Shown: positions 23,320 to 34,748 of the stretch, in pieces
Numbering within the stretch: the stretch's first letter is position 1
Layout of the letters: each line of letters starts with the position of its first letter
Source of the DNA: Conoideocrella luteorostrata
Taxonomy: Eukaryota; Ascomycota; Sordariomycetes; Hypocreales; Clavicipitaceae
Direction: 5' to 3'
DNA: 64,000 nucleotides
NCBI GenBank assembly: GCA_032433595.1
Contig: JASWJB010000142.1
Span: forward strand, 1 to 64,000
Notes under the pieces: model-generated
Database searches by the model: none
What the model saw: the letters and a program-made list of their open reading frames with translations, nothing else
Told to the model about the DNA's origin: nothing
Translations under genes and position numbers: made by a program

Positions 23320-24717
23320 ATGAATCACGCTCGGGTCAAGGCCCTCAAGGGCAACGGCAAGACCACCTCCAAAAAGGCCATCAAATCTGGCCGCGCTTCA
23401 GGCAATGTGACCCCCAGAAGCTCTCCGCTACCGTCCCTTTTAACGTCACCAACACATTCTGCCGTACACAGTCGAGTGACGTCAGATGTAAGCGACAGCG
23501 AAGACGATGGCGACTTCGAGTTTGACGACATGATGTCAAGTGTGCACTCGGGGGGCTCTGGGGCAGTAACCCCAGATGAAGGAGCAAAAGAATTTGATGC
23601 CCAAGCTCTGATTGACAACCTGCAAGACAAGAAGCACAACAACAGCGAAGTTCGTGAACAATTCCTTGAGATGTACCTCAGAATTCTGCGCAATAAGTTC
23701 AACGGCGAGACTCAATTTTGGTTGGACCCTGCTGCGTCGGCGCTGGCTCAGGTGTTCCTCAAGGATGCTGACCGTGGCGCCACGGCTCGGGAGAGACTTC
23801 TTAGTCTTCAGGCTTACTGCGTGACCGTAGGTACAACCGAAGAGTTAGAAATCTTCGAGGGCAGTGAGCGACCGTTGAAGCAGATCCTTGTGGACGACGA
23901 TGACGATGATTGCAAAGCATATGCTATATATGCTCTCTGCATGACTGTCCTGTACGCAGGTGGCATGAACGAAGCTGCTCTGGAGGTGATGCAATATCTC
24001 GTTGACATTGTCCAGAGTGACGGCGAGAGTGTTGAGTCACATGATAATGTCGCCGTTGTATCTGCGGCTATTATTGGATGGTCATTTGTAGCGGGCCATG
24101 TCGACGACTTTTCAGATTTCGCCGATGCCGCAATGGACGCATTTGTGGATCAGCTAGACAGTGCTGATGCAGAAATTCAGTGCAATGCAGCACAAGCCAT
24201 TGCCCTCATCTTTGAATCATCAAGAAACCACCTACAGGAGACTGGCGAACCGTTTCAACTACCTTACGATCCCCAGAGGCTGATTGGCCGGATAAGTGAG
24301 CTCGCCAAGGTTAGCAGCAAGTCCGTGGCCAGAAAGCAACGCCGAGACTTGCGCGAGAGTCTAGTAAGCGTCATTACCTCCCTGGAACGAGGGGTTGGTC
24401 CATTCTATTCGACTGCACTGTATCTGCCAGACAAGGACACGTATGTGCCACCCTTGCAACGGACGGACGACGGACAAGCAGAGTATGGATATAGATGTCG
24501 ATTGCGTCTGGGCAACCACAGTGCCCGAATCGATTCCTGGTCTCTATTCTCGCGAGTCAACCTCATGAAGATTATCTTCCGAGGTGGGTTACAGCATCAT
24601 GTCTTTGTAAATCCTGTAGTCATGGAGTGTCTGGAGGATGCGCACTGGGGAGAGGAACAAGCTGCTGCTGCCGACCATGGAGGCGGTGGTAGGCCTTCTA
24701 AGGGACGGAAGCGATGA
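23320..24717 (+). CDS. IFRD-family (interferon-related developmental regulator) protein
   Basis: Intronless gene for 465 residues. The fungal IFRD family is a helical-repeat (ARM/HEAT-like) group related to animal IFRD1/2, which bind inactive ribosomes and modulate transcription and translation; its role in moulds is poorly known. The N-terminus is basic and Ser/Pro-rich (MNHARVKALKGNGKTTSKKA), followed by an acidic stretch (DSEDDGDFEFDD). The IFRD core runs from about residue 85: LIDNLQDKKHNNSEVREQFL, then FWLDPAASALAQVFLKDADR. The conserved C-terminal domain, including RVNLMKIIFRGGLQHHVFVN near residues 410-430, is intact. The tail is Gly/Lys-rich (GGGGRPSKGRKR), possibly for nucleic-acid binding or nuclear import. 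Confidence 0.9.
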   Translation: MNHARVKALKGNGKTTSKKAIKSGRASGNVTPRSSPLPSLLTSPTHSAVHSRVTSDVSDSEDDGDFEFDDMMSSVHSGGSGAVTPDEGAKEFDAQALIDNLQDKKHNNSEVREQFLEMYLRILRNKFNGETQFWLDPAASALAQVFLKDADRGATARERLLSLQAYCVTVGTTEELEIFEGSERPLKQILVDDDDDDCKAYAIYALCMTVLYAGGMNEAALEVMQYLVDIVQSDGESVESHDNVAVVSAAIIGWSFVAGHVDDFSDFADAAMDAFVDQLDSADAEIQCNAAQAIALIFESSRNHLQETGEPFQLPYDPQRLIGRISELAKVSSKSVARKQRRDLRESLVSVITSLERGVGPFYSTALYLPDKDTYVPPLQRTDDGQAEYGYRCRLRLGNHSARIDSWSLFSRVNLMKIIFRGGLQHHVFVNPVVMECLEDAHWGEEQAAAADHGGGGRPSKGRKR

Positions 24718-25840
24718 GTGACAGTGCAAGGCTGATTGCTGCAAATGTTTGAATGTTTTTGAAGCAACATGATTGGGACACGACCATCAATACAGGAAAG
24801 GCGTTATGGCAGAACTACGTGCTAGTGAGCCCTCATTGGCCGTTACTACGTTGGGTACAGTACACGATGGATAGATTTAACAGCATCTTATTATCTGCGA
24901 TTGCGCTATCGACACTCGTTAATCATTTAACACTAATGTGCCTTCTCAACTTTCTCTCCTGATTGTCCACTGAACTTTAGGCTTCACCGCCGAGGACAAA
25001 TGATCGAAGGATAGCCAAAAGCGTTGCCTGTAGGCCACTGAGATTCCAAACTGTCCAAACTCCCCCACTGCCTGCTTCTCGAATCTCGATCAATCTAGCC
25101 AACCTCTGGGTTGAATCTTCCACCGAACCTTCTTGCCACGCAATTCCGCAAATAGGATCTGGTGAGCGAGCCATCTGCCAGGCCAATCCATGAGACGGTA
25201 GGCGCAAGAAGGATTTACGCGGTTTCTCATTGTTCCAGGGACGACGACAATCCAAAATCCGAAAACCGGTACCTCGATAAAACAATGCGTTTACGTGAAC
25301 CACAGAGAGAACGATCGCAATTTAATGGGTTATCCAGAGGAATACTAGCAAAGATGCGTTTGCTCATTGGCGACTATTGGATTCAGAACGATTAAAGGGC
25401 ACGCCTTTGTAGGTGCGATTTGTTGTATGAGTCTCACTCTGATGTAGATTAAACGAAGCGCCATAGTTTGTTATTCATCATAATGGCCAGTTAGAGGGAG
25501 CCGGTTATTCGATCCACGACTTTACATTCCCGTACTTTCGCTGTACATGACTGTACAACATACGTGATAACCTCTGTATATTTCGATGTGCTGGAACTTG
25601 GGACATGTGAATAAGACTCTGCTCTCTATTAATGTGCGCACATGGCGGTGGACAGTCCTATGTCTCTAGCAAATACAACCCCATGTAGCAGCTCTCTACA
25701 GTGATAGCCACAAAAAAGAAGATTATTGGTGCGAAAACTGATCAGTAGTGATATTGCTAATACAATAAATTTTGGTGATACAAACAACCCTCTAGCGAAT
25801 GTTTACAAAGGTATAAAATGTTCGGTACGCAGCAACTCTC
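24718..25840. other. Intergenic region
   Basis: 3' flanks of two convergent genes. No frame with coding character is seen; the distal part is AT-rich. Confidence 0.6.
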
Positions 25841-27376
25841 TCAGAAGTTGCTCAACACACCAGTTTGCCAGAAGTGTTTTGAAAGCATGATAAGGAGTCC
25901 TCCTAGCAAGCAAATGCCGGCCGTGAATACGTGCAATACCTCCCACTTTCCCGATGCGTCTAGTACTGCTATTGCAAGAGGTGTTCCGCCCATGGCACCC
26001 ACGGAACAAATTGCCATCATGACACCATTCCGTAACCCGATGTGACCCATATCTGGCGTAGTTTGTGCCACACAAGCTGAACCTAATGGGATCAGCCCTC
26101 TAGAAAGCATACCAAACAAGAAAGCAAAAGCAGCCTGGGCAGAGTAAGATATTATCCAAATCCAACAAATTATTAGAGCAGCTACTAAAGCAGTCACCAT
26201 TGCCGTGACGTTGAATCTGGTCGGAATCAATTAGCAAAATGCCACTTCTTGGAAGGCGATGTAAGTAGAGCGATACGGACCGACCGAAGCGGTCTGCGAG
26301 ACAGCCGGTTCCAATCCTTCCAAGAAAAGAGCCGCCATAGATGACGGGAAGAAAATCATAGGCCATGCTTGCGTGAATCCTATTGTCGACAGCGTACTTG
26401 GAGATGAAGTTGAATGGAATTAGAAGGCCGGTGAAGAGAAACAGCAGAGAGCAACAGAGCATAAGAAAACGCCAATCCAATATTGCCGTCATTAAACTTC
26501 TTTGGGGCCTGTTCGTCCAGTTTCCCGAAGTATCATGGCCGGCAACACCTCGCCTCTGTCGCACTATGACACATGCCAGAAGAAGTAGTGGCGTTGATAT
26601 ACTTGCCAAAGTTTGATGAAGGACAGCCACACTCATGTGCTCGAAAAGAGGTTCGAGAATAAAGGGCCAACAAATGCCGCCAAGTGAAGATCCAGACACG
26701 GCAATTCCCAATGCCACTGCTCGATTCTTGTCGAACCACTCTGATATTGCACTCGCAGTTGGGTAAAATCTGCAATGTCTCTTGATTAGTATTTGCCACA
26801 CGTCTTTAGCAGAAGAGAAGTATCAAGTACATCAACGCATCTGCAATCCCGAAAAAGACACCTTGGCAGACAATAACATGCCACATCTTGGTAGAGTAGC
26901 TCGTCCCCAAAAATGAGGCGAGGGAGAAGAGTGCTCCCAGACATAAAGGCGGACGAGCACCCCATTTATCAAATACAGGTCCGACCACTAAGCCCCCGAG
27001 GAAAAATATGACATGCTGCATGAACTGTCAACAGAGGGGGATTTTACTTCGTTGGTGTCAATACGCACTTGGGAACCTCCGATCCAGCTAATGTGTGTGG
27101 CATTCGAATTAGCCCATGGACTCGGCGAAAGCTCGTAGAGGGCTTGGAAGGTTCCAAAGGCGTTCAAGAATCCTGCATGGTTAACACCAGCCCATAGTTT
27201 GTGAGAGCCTTGTTTTCCGTACCAAATGCAACGAAGAAATTGATGAACCCCCCTGCTACGACAAGCCAGGCGCGAAGGCCCCCATCAGGGACTCCAATCC
27301 GACCACCTGCAATGCTTTCCCTGCTTTTAGCGCTGCTGGGCCACTCGGGGCTATCTGGTGAAGGACGAATATTCAT
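25841..27376 (-). CDS. MFS permease, monocarboxylate-transporter type
   Basis: Plasma-membrane permease of the fungal monocarboxylate porter branch (MCT-like, TC 2.A.1.13). Five exons (27223-27376, 27069-27172, 26831-27024, 26281-26769, 25841-26216) join in phase to 438 residues. The N-terminal motif PDGGLRAWLVVAGGFINFF is the hallmark of the family, followed by FGTFQALYELSPSPWANSNA, GPVFDKWGARPPLCLGALFS, GIAVSGSSLGGICWPFILEP and the mid-loop GSFLGRIGTGCLADRFGR. Twelve hydrophobic segments are expected. An in-frame ATG at 27403 could add nine residues. Intron 2 (27025-27068) is short, 44 bp. Substrate cannot be read from sequence; proximity to an aromatic-degradation gene set makes an aromatic acid or small organic acid plausible, but that is inference. 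Confidence 0.88.
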
Positions 27377-28197
27377 GCTGATATGGTTAAAATTGGCGCA
27401 CATGGTGAAAGGCTATGCTGCACGGCATCTCAGGAAACATGCTTTTGCTCGTTGTTTCCCAAAGTGAGGGAGGCGATGGCGTGCTTGGCCTAGGTGGAAG
27501 CCGCGACGATGCTCATATATGAACACGACACGAGCACTGTGAATAAAACGGCACAACAGCTGTTTGTTTTCTCATTCATGAGATCAGACAGAATATCTAA
27601 GTATATAATCTGGCACTGGCCCAGCAACATTGGAGCAATCACCGGCGGGTTCCGGATACCGTAGCGTCGGTTGTGAATTCTCGCATAAGCTTCGCAGTTG
27701 GCATATACGTTGCAAAAGGTCTGATTACAAAGATGGAAGATTATTTTGCATTCTTAGATGTTACCAGCGGCATTTTCACCACATGACTTTGGGTTATTTG
27801 GAAGGCCGCAGAACAATACAGCGATGTGCTCAGCATCGAGATCTGTGCCTATGCAACGGATGGCGACAGATGGACGATCTCCCCAAGGCTTATTTGATAG
27901 GGAGAGCCAGCCTCTGGGGATGTATATATATTCACATATGGAAAATAGCAAAGAATTTGTTGAGAACAAGAATGCTGTTGGCTAAGCTTTCAGAAGTGTC
28001 GTGCGGAAACAGTGCATTCCGTATAGATAGTATCTCGGTATTCAGTCAAATGTACTAATCATTGGAAGATCCACACCCTATACGTCGTGATTCAACACGA
28101 TAGCTTTATTAGGTAGCCGGCGCTGTCTAATCTTTTTCCATAGCCTTTAGTGGACATTTATCTAGCCAGATTCGCATCGTGTATTTCTACTCTCATA
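27377..28197. other. Intergenic region
   Basis: Upstream of the MFS permease and downstream of the MOSC oxidoreductase. No gene is supported. Confidence 0.6.
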
Positions 28198-29930
28198 TCA
28201 AATCTCAACAACAACACACCCAATGCCTCGACTGACGCAAGCCAGCATAGCTGAATCTTTCTCCTCAGGCAAAAGGGCCGTCCCTCGGTGGTCAACGCGC
28301 CCATTCTTCAGGGAAATTTTGCACGTGCCGCAATTCCCTACTTCGCAACTAGATGGAATATCTGGATACTCCCGTCTCAGAACTTCCAGTAGGCTCTCAT
28401 CGTCATCAACCTTAAGGATCTTGTTGTTCTTATTGGCGATTTTCACTTCAAATGGATCCCCGGAAATATCCGCCGCAAAGGCCTCGTAATGTACTTCATT
28501 CGCGGGGAGGCCACATGCCTCCACCGAATTCTTGACAGCTTCCATCATGCGATTGGGCCCACAGGTGTAGAGGTGACTGTTCCAAGGCATCGTTTTGACA
28601 ATGTTGGCAATGTCCATTCTTTCACCTTTTGATCTGTCGTAAATGACCACGCTGTCTTGGAAAGCACTTAGGCGGTCGGCGAACGGTATATCTTCTGCAG
28701 AGCGAACAGCGTAGTGTAGCTTGCAGCTCCAGTTTATGGACAACATGCCTCGTATTAAGGCGATGAAGGCGGTGATGCCAATTCCTCCAACTATGAAGAC
28801 ATGGTTGCTTGCCGCGCTATTCGGCTTGACATCGGTGGTTATGTGGCCGACTTGGATAGTGTCTCCGACCTTAGATACCTCGTGGAGATAACGCGAACCG
28901 CCTCGAGAGTTGTCGTCGAGAGCTATTCCAAGTTCAAATTTATCCGTCATATTGAATATCTCATCCCCACTTGATACGACCGAGTATGTCCTGATGAGAC
29001 TATTGGGTAGCTTGAGCCGAGCATGGGCTCCTAACAACGGGTTCTCAGCCTCGGGATCCGGCTCAACACGTTGTAACGTGAGTGAGACTACTCTCGTTGT
29101 TTCCATCTTGCGTTGGATAATTTTGTAGTCAACCCATGTGTCCTGCGCCGGCTTCGGTGCCTTTTTCTTCGCCGCCTTGGCCACTCGGTTCTTGAACTGA
29201 CCGCGACACTCGTCTCCCAGAACCTCCAAGTCAGCGAGCTGCTTATTCATCTCCAGATCATCTTTATTATGGTATAAATAATTCTGAATCCGCTCTATAG
29301 TCCACTTTGGCCATTTCCGCTCCACGAGACGGATATCATCGCCTGCATTGACCGTACCTTCTCGCACTACGCGATAGTACCACCCCGTCCGACTGGATTG
29401 ATACGTTTTAGGGGCGAAATTCTTGAGAGAGAATCTATGATTGAGCTTGAAGCACGGCTGACGCGGCAGCGAGACCTGTAGACGTACTTCTGGACCAAAA
29501 GAGATGATATCGCCAATGCAGACATTCCGTTCATTCATGTGTGATGTGACGAAGTTTTCGCCGAAGCCGCCGGGGACGAACTTGTCGCGACGTTCGGGGT
29601 AAGACTTTGCCCAGTTGGGATAGTGAGATGAGCAGTCTACGAAGAAGGTCAGTATTTTGAGGGGCTTGACTTTTTACAAGGCAAGATGGCGAGACAAGAT
29701 GTCTTACATCCGAGGACGGCTTTGTCTGGGCCACCGTGAAAGGTCAAGTCGTGCCAGTCCCCTTCTAGACCCAATTTATCAATCTTTATGGGGCGGCCTA
29801 CAATTGTCTTGTCTATTCCTGTGTCTATGTTCAAGCCACGCATTTTCTTTTTACCTGACAGTCGAACCTCGAGAAGCTTGTCCACCTCGAAAGGTGTGGC
29901 GAAGTCGGCAGCCCACGTCTCTACGGCCAT
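28198..29930 (-). CDS. MOSC domain - flavodoxin-reductase - [2Fe-2S] ferredoxin fusion
   Basis: Two exons (29708-29930 and 28198-29636) give 553 residues. Domain order: an N-terminal MOSC domain of the YiiM type (residues about 20-200; VGRPIKIDKLGLEGDWHDLT, HGGPDKAV, FVPGGFGENF and the conserved cysteine in LPRQPCFKLNHRF), a 3-alpha segment, an FAD/NAD(P)H oxidoreductase module (LPNSLIRTYSVVSSGDEIFN for flavin, HVFIVGGIGITAFIALIRG for nucleotide), and a plant-type [2Fe-2S] ferredoxin with CEVGNCGTC plus a fourth cysteine in MLACVSRG. MOSC domains bind the molybdenum cofactor or act in sulfur transfer; the reductase parts resemble vanillate demethylase and phthalate dioxygenase reductases. The likely activity is NAD(P)H-dependent reduction of N-hydroxylated or other substrates; the substrate is unknown. 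The intron (GTAAGA...CGTAG) restores phase exactly. Confidence 0.9.
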
Positions 29931-31145
29931 GGTGGGAGAGCGTCGGAGTTTTGAGCGTAAATGTTTTCACTTCTGATTTTGAATTTTCGGAAATGAACAT
30001 TGAAAATGTGTGCCAGGACTGGGACTGGGGAGTAAAGAGGAAGTAAGTATACCATAAGCGAGATCGAATTGATCCGAGTATTTATAAGCTCGGATACGGA
30101 CAGCGCCATTGGCTACAGTGGGGTGTAGACCCAGGTGATCATTCAGGGCGGAGTCGGGGCTCTACGGCCACCCAGGCCCCCACACTACGCCCTTCGATGC
30201 ACTGAATCGGCAACACCGGACGTGAATTCTGGGGCCCGCAATGCGCTGGACATCTGCAGCTCCATTGACGTCAACAGCGCATCAGGACTCACGTAGGGAG
30301 CATAAAACATGCCATGCGCGTCTCCTTTTCACGACTCGACACCGGCCCAATATCCGCTCACTTCAGCTTCAACTGGACGCAATTTCACGGGCCACGCAAT
30401 GGGCCGGCTGCATCGGTATCTGGTCTTATCTCAGCTCGGTCTACGTGATGCCTTGCGCCTTGCTTGTTCGCTAGAGCATCCTCCAGAACCTCATCCTCGC
30501 CTATTTGTCCTCCGTCTGCTTTGGCCCTTTCCGTCGTGGTCCTACCTTTCAGCAACGCCTGCAATGTCTCGCCAAAGCAGGCTGACCTCGGTTCAGTGAC
30601 CTGCCAAGCTCGAGACTGGAGATATCTCCCGATCAATGCCTCTATGGGAGGCTCGAGAGATACACCTCAAAGATGTTTCTACCAACTTTACCAAGCATTT
30701 GGTGTTGCCAATAGGCATATGATTACCTACGAGATCGAGTACTTTTGGCGGAAGAATTCGTCGCGTTGGACAACCATCCGTATCCCCGACCCCAAGTGTG
30801 AGGACTTGGAGCATACGCCGTCATGTCGTCTTTGGCGGAATTTCTGGTCGATTCATTCACATGGAGGCTTGTGCTTCGTAGAGATGATATGCCGTACATG
30901 GGCCGCGGCCACGACTCTCAACCCTATGAGCCCGAAGAGTGCCCTACTTGGATAGCATCGGTTCTGGGACTAAAGGAGTAGTTGGTAATTCATCCGAATG
31001 AGGACGTTTATCTTGATAACCCATTCCGCCGAGAAATATTTATATGTCAACTGGCCATGTCTATATGATTCGAGTTTGCTCCAAAAATATCGTTAAGAAT
31101 CCCACGACATATATGGCTTGATGTCTGCTCAACTAGAAGGACGCA
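29931..31145. other. Intergenic region
   Basis: It holds the promoter of the MOSC gene (a TATA-like tatttataag on the plus strand near 30079) and otherwise no supported gene. The frame at 30464-30955 shows no family signature. Confidence 0.55.
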
Positions 31146-31946
31146 TCAATACCACACCCAAGTCTCGTCGTCAGCTTGGTACTTCCATTTCCCAAGGTCA
31201 TTATCCCACGACATTTCCGCAAGACCAACTTCTCCATATTCTTCGAAGTAGTATTTTGCGATCTCCTTCAGAGCCTCCTCTTTTGGTCCCACGTCAAACC
31301 CATTGAAGTTTAGGTCTCGGACATACTGGAAACTGATGGGCAGCTTATCGCCTTCTTTTCTCATCAGATGAATAAGCGCGGCAGCATCAGGAAGGTCAAC
31401 ATCTTTGCATCCACGATGGCTACGCGAGTGGGACACACGGCGAACTTTGCCCTCCAATGCCCAATCTAGCCGTCCAGCATATACCACGAGGTTTCTCCCT
31501 CTGTAGACAGCAATGTCTTGTTGTACTGATTCAAAAAATAAGCTAGTGCGACGCCCTCTGGAGACGAAGATGCTGACTTGTTGGTTGAGCCAGTCTCTGT
31601 AAAATCCGCCCTCGCGAGCGACTTCTCGAACTACCTGCTCGAACTCAGCCGAGTAGTCTTGTACAGCCGTCACGTGTGGATCAAGCAGACAGTCGATGTC
31701 GTATGACGCTTCGCGGCTGTGACAAAGTCGCACTGCTAAACACCCCCCGACCGTTATGAGGCGAATTGGTGCGACGCTCATAAGTAGATCATTAGAAGCG
31801 ATCTTGACATCCAAAAGCGCTAAAGCTATCGTCGTCGCATGTCTCTAATCAGAACTGAAAATATCCTTTCAGAAAGAGTAAGAAGAAACAAGGCAAATAC
31901 CTTTTCCCATGCCCTCGTAGGTCAATGGCTGTCGTTCATGTGACAT
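31146..31946 (-). CDS. Nucleotidyltransferase-like protein of a fungal uncharacterised family
   Basis: The main exon (31146-31844) encodes a compact alpha/beta domain. It has a glycine-rich ITVGGCLAVRL followed about ten residues later by SYDIDCLLDP, the G-G ... D-x-D arrangement of minimal nucleotidyltransferase folds. It ends with DLNFNGFDVGPKEEALKEIA and a Trp/Tyr-rich tail. Fungal proteins with this pattern are annotated as domains of unknown function; activity is untested. The frame is open upstream only to a TAG that coincides with an acceptor (TGATTAG), so a first exon is likely; a candidate begins at ATG 31946 (MSHERQPLTYEGMGK). The strong donor GTATTT there does not keep phase, whereas a weaker GTTTCT 11 bases on does, so the 5' end is provisional and a frameshift is possible. 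Confidence 0.6.
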
Positions 31947-32633
31947 GATAAGAGCGATAAAGCATGTCTCCATGTGCTGTACAAAGCATTCATCTGAAAT
32001 ATTTATAATGACTTGTATATCTGTCTCAAGTTACAATATTTATGTTTTTTTTTTCGGGTTTAAGCGACGTCTGAGTGACTGTTTTGTCAATGTGTTTGCC
32101 GTGTGCTGAAATCCACAGATGCCGTGTCTTGCGCCGGCAGGATTACATCACTTTGAGGGCAGCGATCGGTCCATGCACCTTGTATGATCATTCCTAGCTA
32201 CCATAATTAGATGCTGCCTTGTGAAAGAGACATGGGCCACGGGCCTTATTGTCTGACGTGGTGAATGCAAAGGACTATTTTATCAAGTATGTGCGAGGAG
32301 CAAGGAGGACGCAGGTGCCAATGCAGGTCAGACAATAATAGCATGCACAGTGTGTGGGTGGATATGGTCGCGTGGCTGTTGCCTGACGTTTACTACCCTG
32401 CATCTCCATGGCTATTTACAGAATAAATAGACATGATTAGGCGAGGCCCCCCAAAAAAAGCTGCTTGTTACTTGTGCTGGGTGGCCGAGCTCAGAAAAAC
32501 TCGAGATGGTTGTAGCGCGGACCAGTTCGGTATGGGTGGCCACGGAATTTCACACAGCCAGCCCGGCATCGATTCCTAGCTGAGATACACAGTCGCATTT
32601 ATCTAACAGCAAATAGTCAGGGCTGGATTTCTA
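31947..32633. other. Intergenic region
   Basis: AT-rich spacer between the nucleotidyltransferase-like gene and the 3' end of the flavoprotein gene. No gene is supported. Confidence 0.6.
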
Positions 32634-34748
32634 TCACAGCGATAACACCGATTCCACAACAACTTTCAACTTGGAAACACAGTCCTCAGGCATTGATATA
32701 CATCTCCACGCCACAAAGCGATCTGGTCGCACTAGAACACAGCCATTCTCGTCAACCTCTCTCCGTCTAGCCCAGTCAAAGTATACATCTTCGTAATTCT
32801 GTTTCCAGCCAATCGAGTAGCATCTTATCTGCACATCAAGGCTCTCGGAGACCACTTTTGCGGCATCTTTCCAGGCTTCCCCCCCGGGACCAGTGAAAAG
32901 GCAGAAACTGCCGTGGCCTGCCAAGTCAATGGTTGATAACTTCTCTCCCGGAACTCTTGAATTGAGCCACACATGCGGCAAGCGGCTGCCGGGTAGTGTC
33001 GTGATATGATACTTCTGCGTGGAGTCCTTAGCAGCTGGTCTCTGCGGGTATTGCTCGTCGTGCTGATGAACGGCCGACGAGGCATAAAATTGGTTCATTT
33101 CCACACCAAGACCATGAAACTCGCTCGTGGTTTGCTCAATGCCCCTTTGAAACTCTGATCTTCGCAGCTGTCCATCCTTTCCGGGATCCTCAAATTCGGC
33201 GAGAATGGCTTTCCTCTGCGATATATCGACTTCAAGCATGCCTATCGTCTTCATCCAGGATGAGTGATCCCTTAGGCCTGCGTTAGCTCTTGTGATAACA
33301 TCCACCCCGACTGGTTGTCGCTCCGTACTGAAAGTGTCGAGAAGCGCGGGCCCGGCTTTGCCAGACAAGACATAGGATATCTTCCAAGCTAGGTTGAATG
33401 CGTCCTGAATACAGGTGTTCGACCCTAAGCCATTGAATGGAGGGTGACGATGGACGGCATCGCCGAGACAAAACCTACAGTGTTTGATCAGCTTTTGCTA
33501 TTTTTGACACTAGACACTTACAATGGGGGTTGGGCATGTAAGTTTTTGGCCATGATCTGATCTTTCCACATGTTCTGTAATAATGGCAGTAAAAACTCAC
33601 ACATTACCCTCAGAGTAGTACTCCGCAACAGTTTCATTGATCCACCATTTGCTAACGTTCAGGATCTGCGGCACAACCGAATCATCGCCAATCACCTCTT
33701 TCAAACGAGCGACATACTCATCCTTCGTTGCCTCCTCTGCAGCGGCGCCAACATCCGCGTCTGGGTGAGGTAAGAAGATGAACAGCCATTCTGTCCATGG
33801 CTTGACCATTCTCAGTATGGTCATCCATCCCCACGGCGGATAGTCTTTGTCCGGTTGGACCACCCAATGCAGATTTCCTATCCGAGTCTTGGCCAGGTGT
33901 GACAAATCTGCCTTGACCAACACATTCAAAGCGAGTCCTTGGCTAGGCTTTTTGATGAGTGGAATGCGTAACTCCCTCATGACCTGACTTTTGGCGCCGT
34001 CGCAGCCAAACACGTACCGTGATATTATACGGTACGTAACTCCTGTCAAATCATCTCGAACTTGACAAATTCTTTCACCGCCGTCGGTTTGGCTCATCAT
34101 CAGCAAAGTGGTGTTGAACCGCACCTTCCAGCCGTCATGCACAGCTCGTTTGACAAGAATTGGCTCGAGTTTCGTCTGCGGAAGGTCTATGTGGCTGTCA
34201 CACGGACTCGCTGCTTCATAATCGCCCTGTCTTGGTCAGACAAAAAGTAGTACTTTGGCAAACTGGCAAGCCGGCAAACCGAAGCAAAAATTTCCCATGG
34301 CTGTCTTACCTTACGGAACGGGTCATGACCCCATGAATACATCCGCGCCAATTCCTCGCCGGCCATCGATACACACCATCTAGTGTGCTGCAGGTTAGTT
34401 GCATGCGCAGCTACTGTGGTGCAATCGTGATCCAACCCAATGTCTCGCAGACATTCTGCCTTTCTTGTCAGTGAATTGCTTCTTGTTAAGTCTTCTTGCT
34501 ATGACGTGACTCGCCTAATGCTGCCATGTTAATTATGTGTGCTCTCGGCGTCTCAACAGTGCCAGGAGCGGATGATATCATGATCCCGGCTCGTCCTAAG
34601 TGATGATGAGAAACCAGCATCCATAGTATGCATGTATGGATACTATTACAAGGGGCGTACCATGAGATCCCAGGAAGCATGCCAACGCAGAGCCTGCCGG
34701 GCCGGCTCCAACAATCAGCAGATCAGTTCTCACAACCGTGTCGGACAT
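32634..34748 (-). CDS. FAD-dependent aromatic hydroxylase (phenol 2-monooxygenase type)
   Basis: Class A flavoprotein hydroxylase that would add an ortho hydroxyl to a phenolic substrate with NAD(P)H and O2. Five exons (34661-34748, 34515-34595, 34310-34455, 33601-34226, 32634-33474) give 593 residues. The FAD dinucleotide motif VGAGPAGSALA lies near residue 13, FGCDGAKS (the DG motif) mid-protein, and CLGDAVHRHPPFNGLGSNT (the GD motif) just after the fourth intron. The C-terminal thioredoxin-like domain of phenol hydroxylases follows (IDLAGHGSFCLFTGPGGEAW). The start at 34748 (MSDTVVRTDLLIVG) fits the family; an in-frame ATG at 34808 adds 20 residues. Intron 2 (34456-34514) begins GCGAGT, a GC-AG intron. 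It is divergent from the ring-cleavage dioxygenase and shares its 409 bp promoter region. Confidence 0.9.

Noticed and set aside
30464..30955. 163-codon plus-strand frame
   Set aside because: It looks superficially protein-like at its centre, but no motif, start context or intron structure supports a gene.
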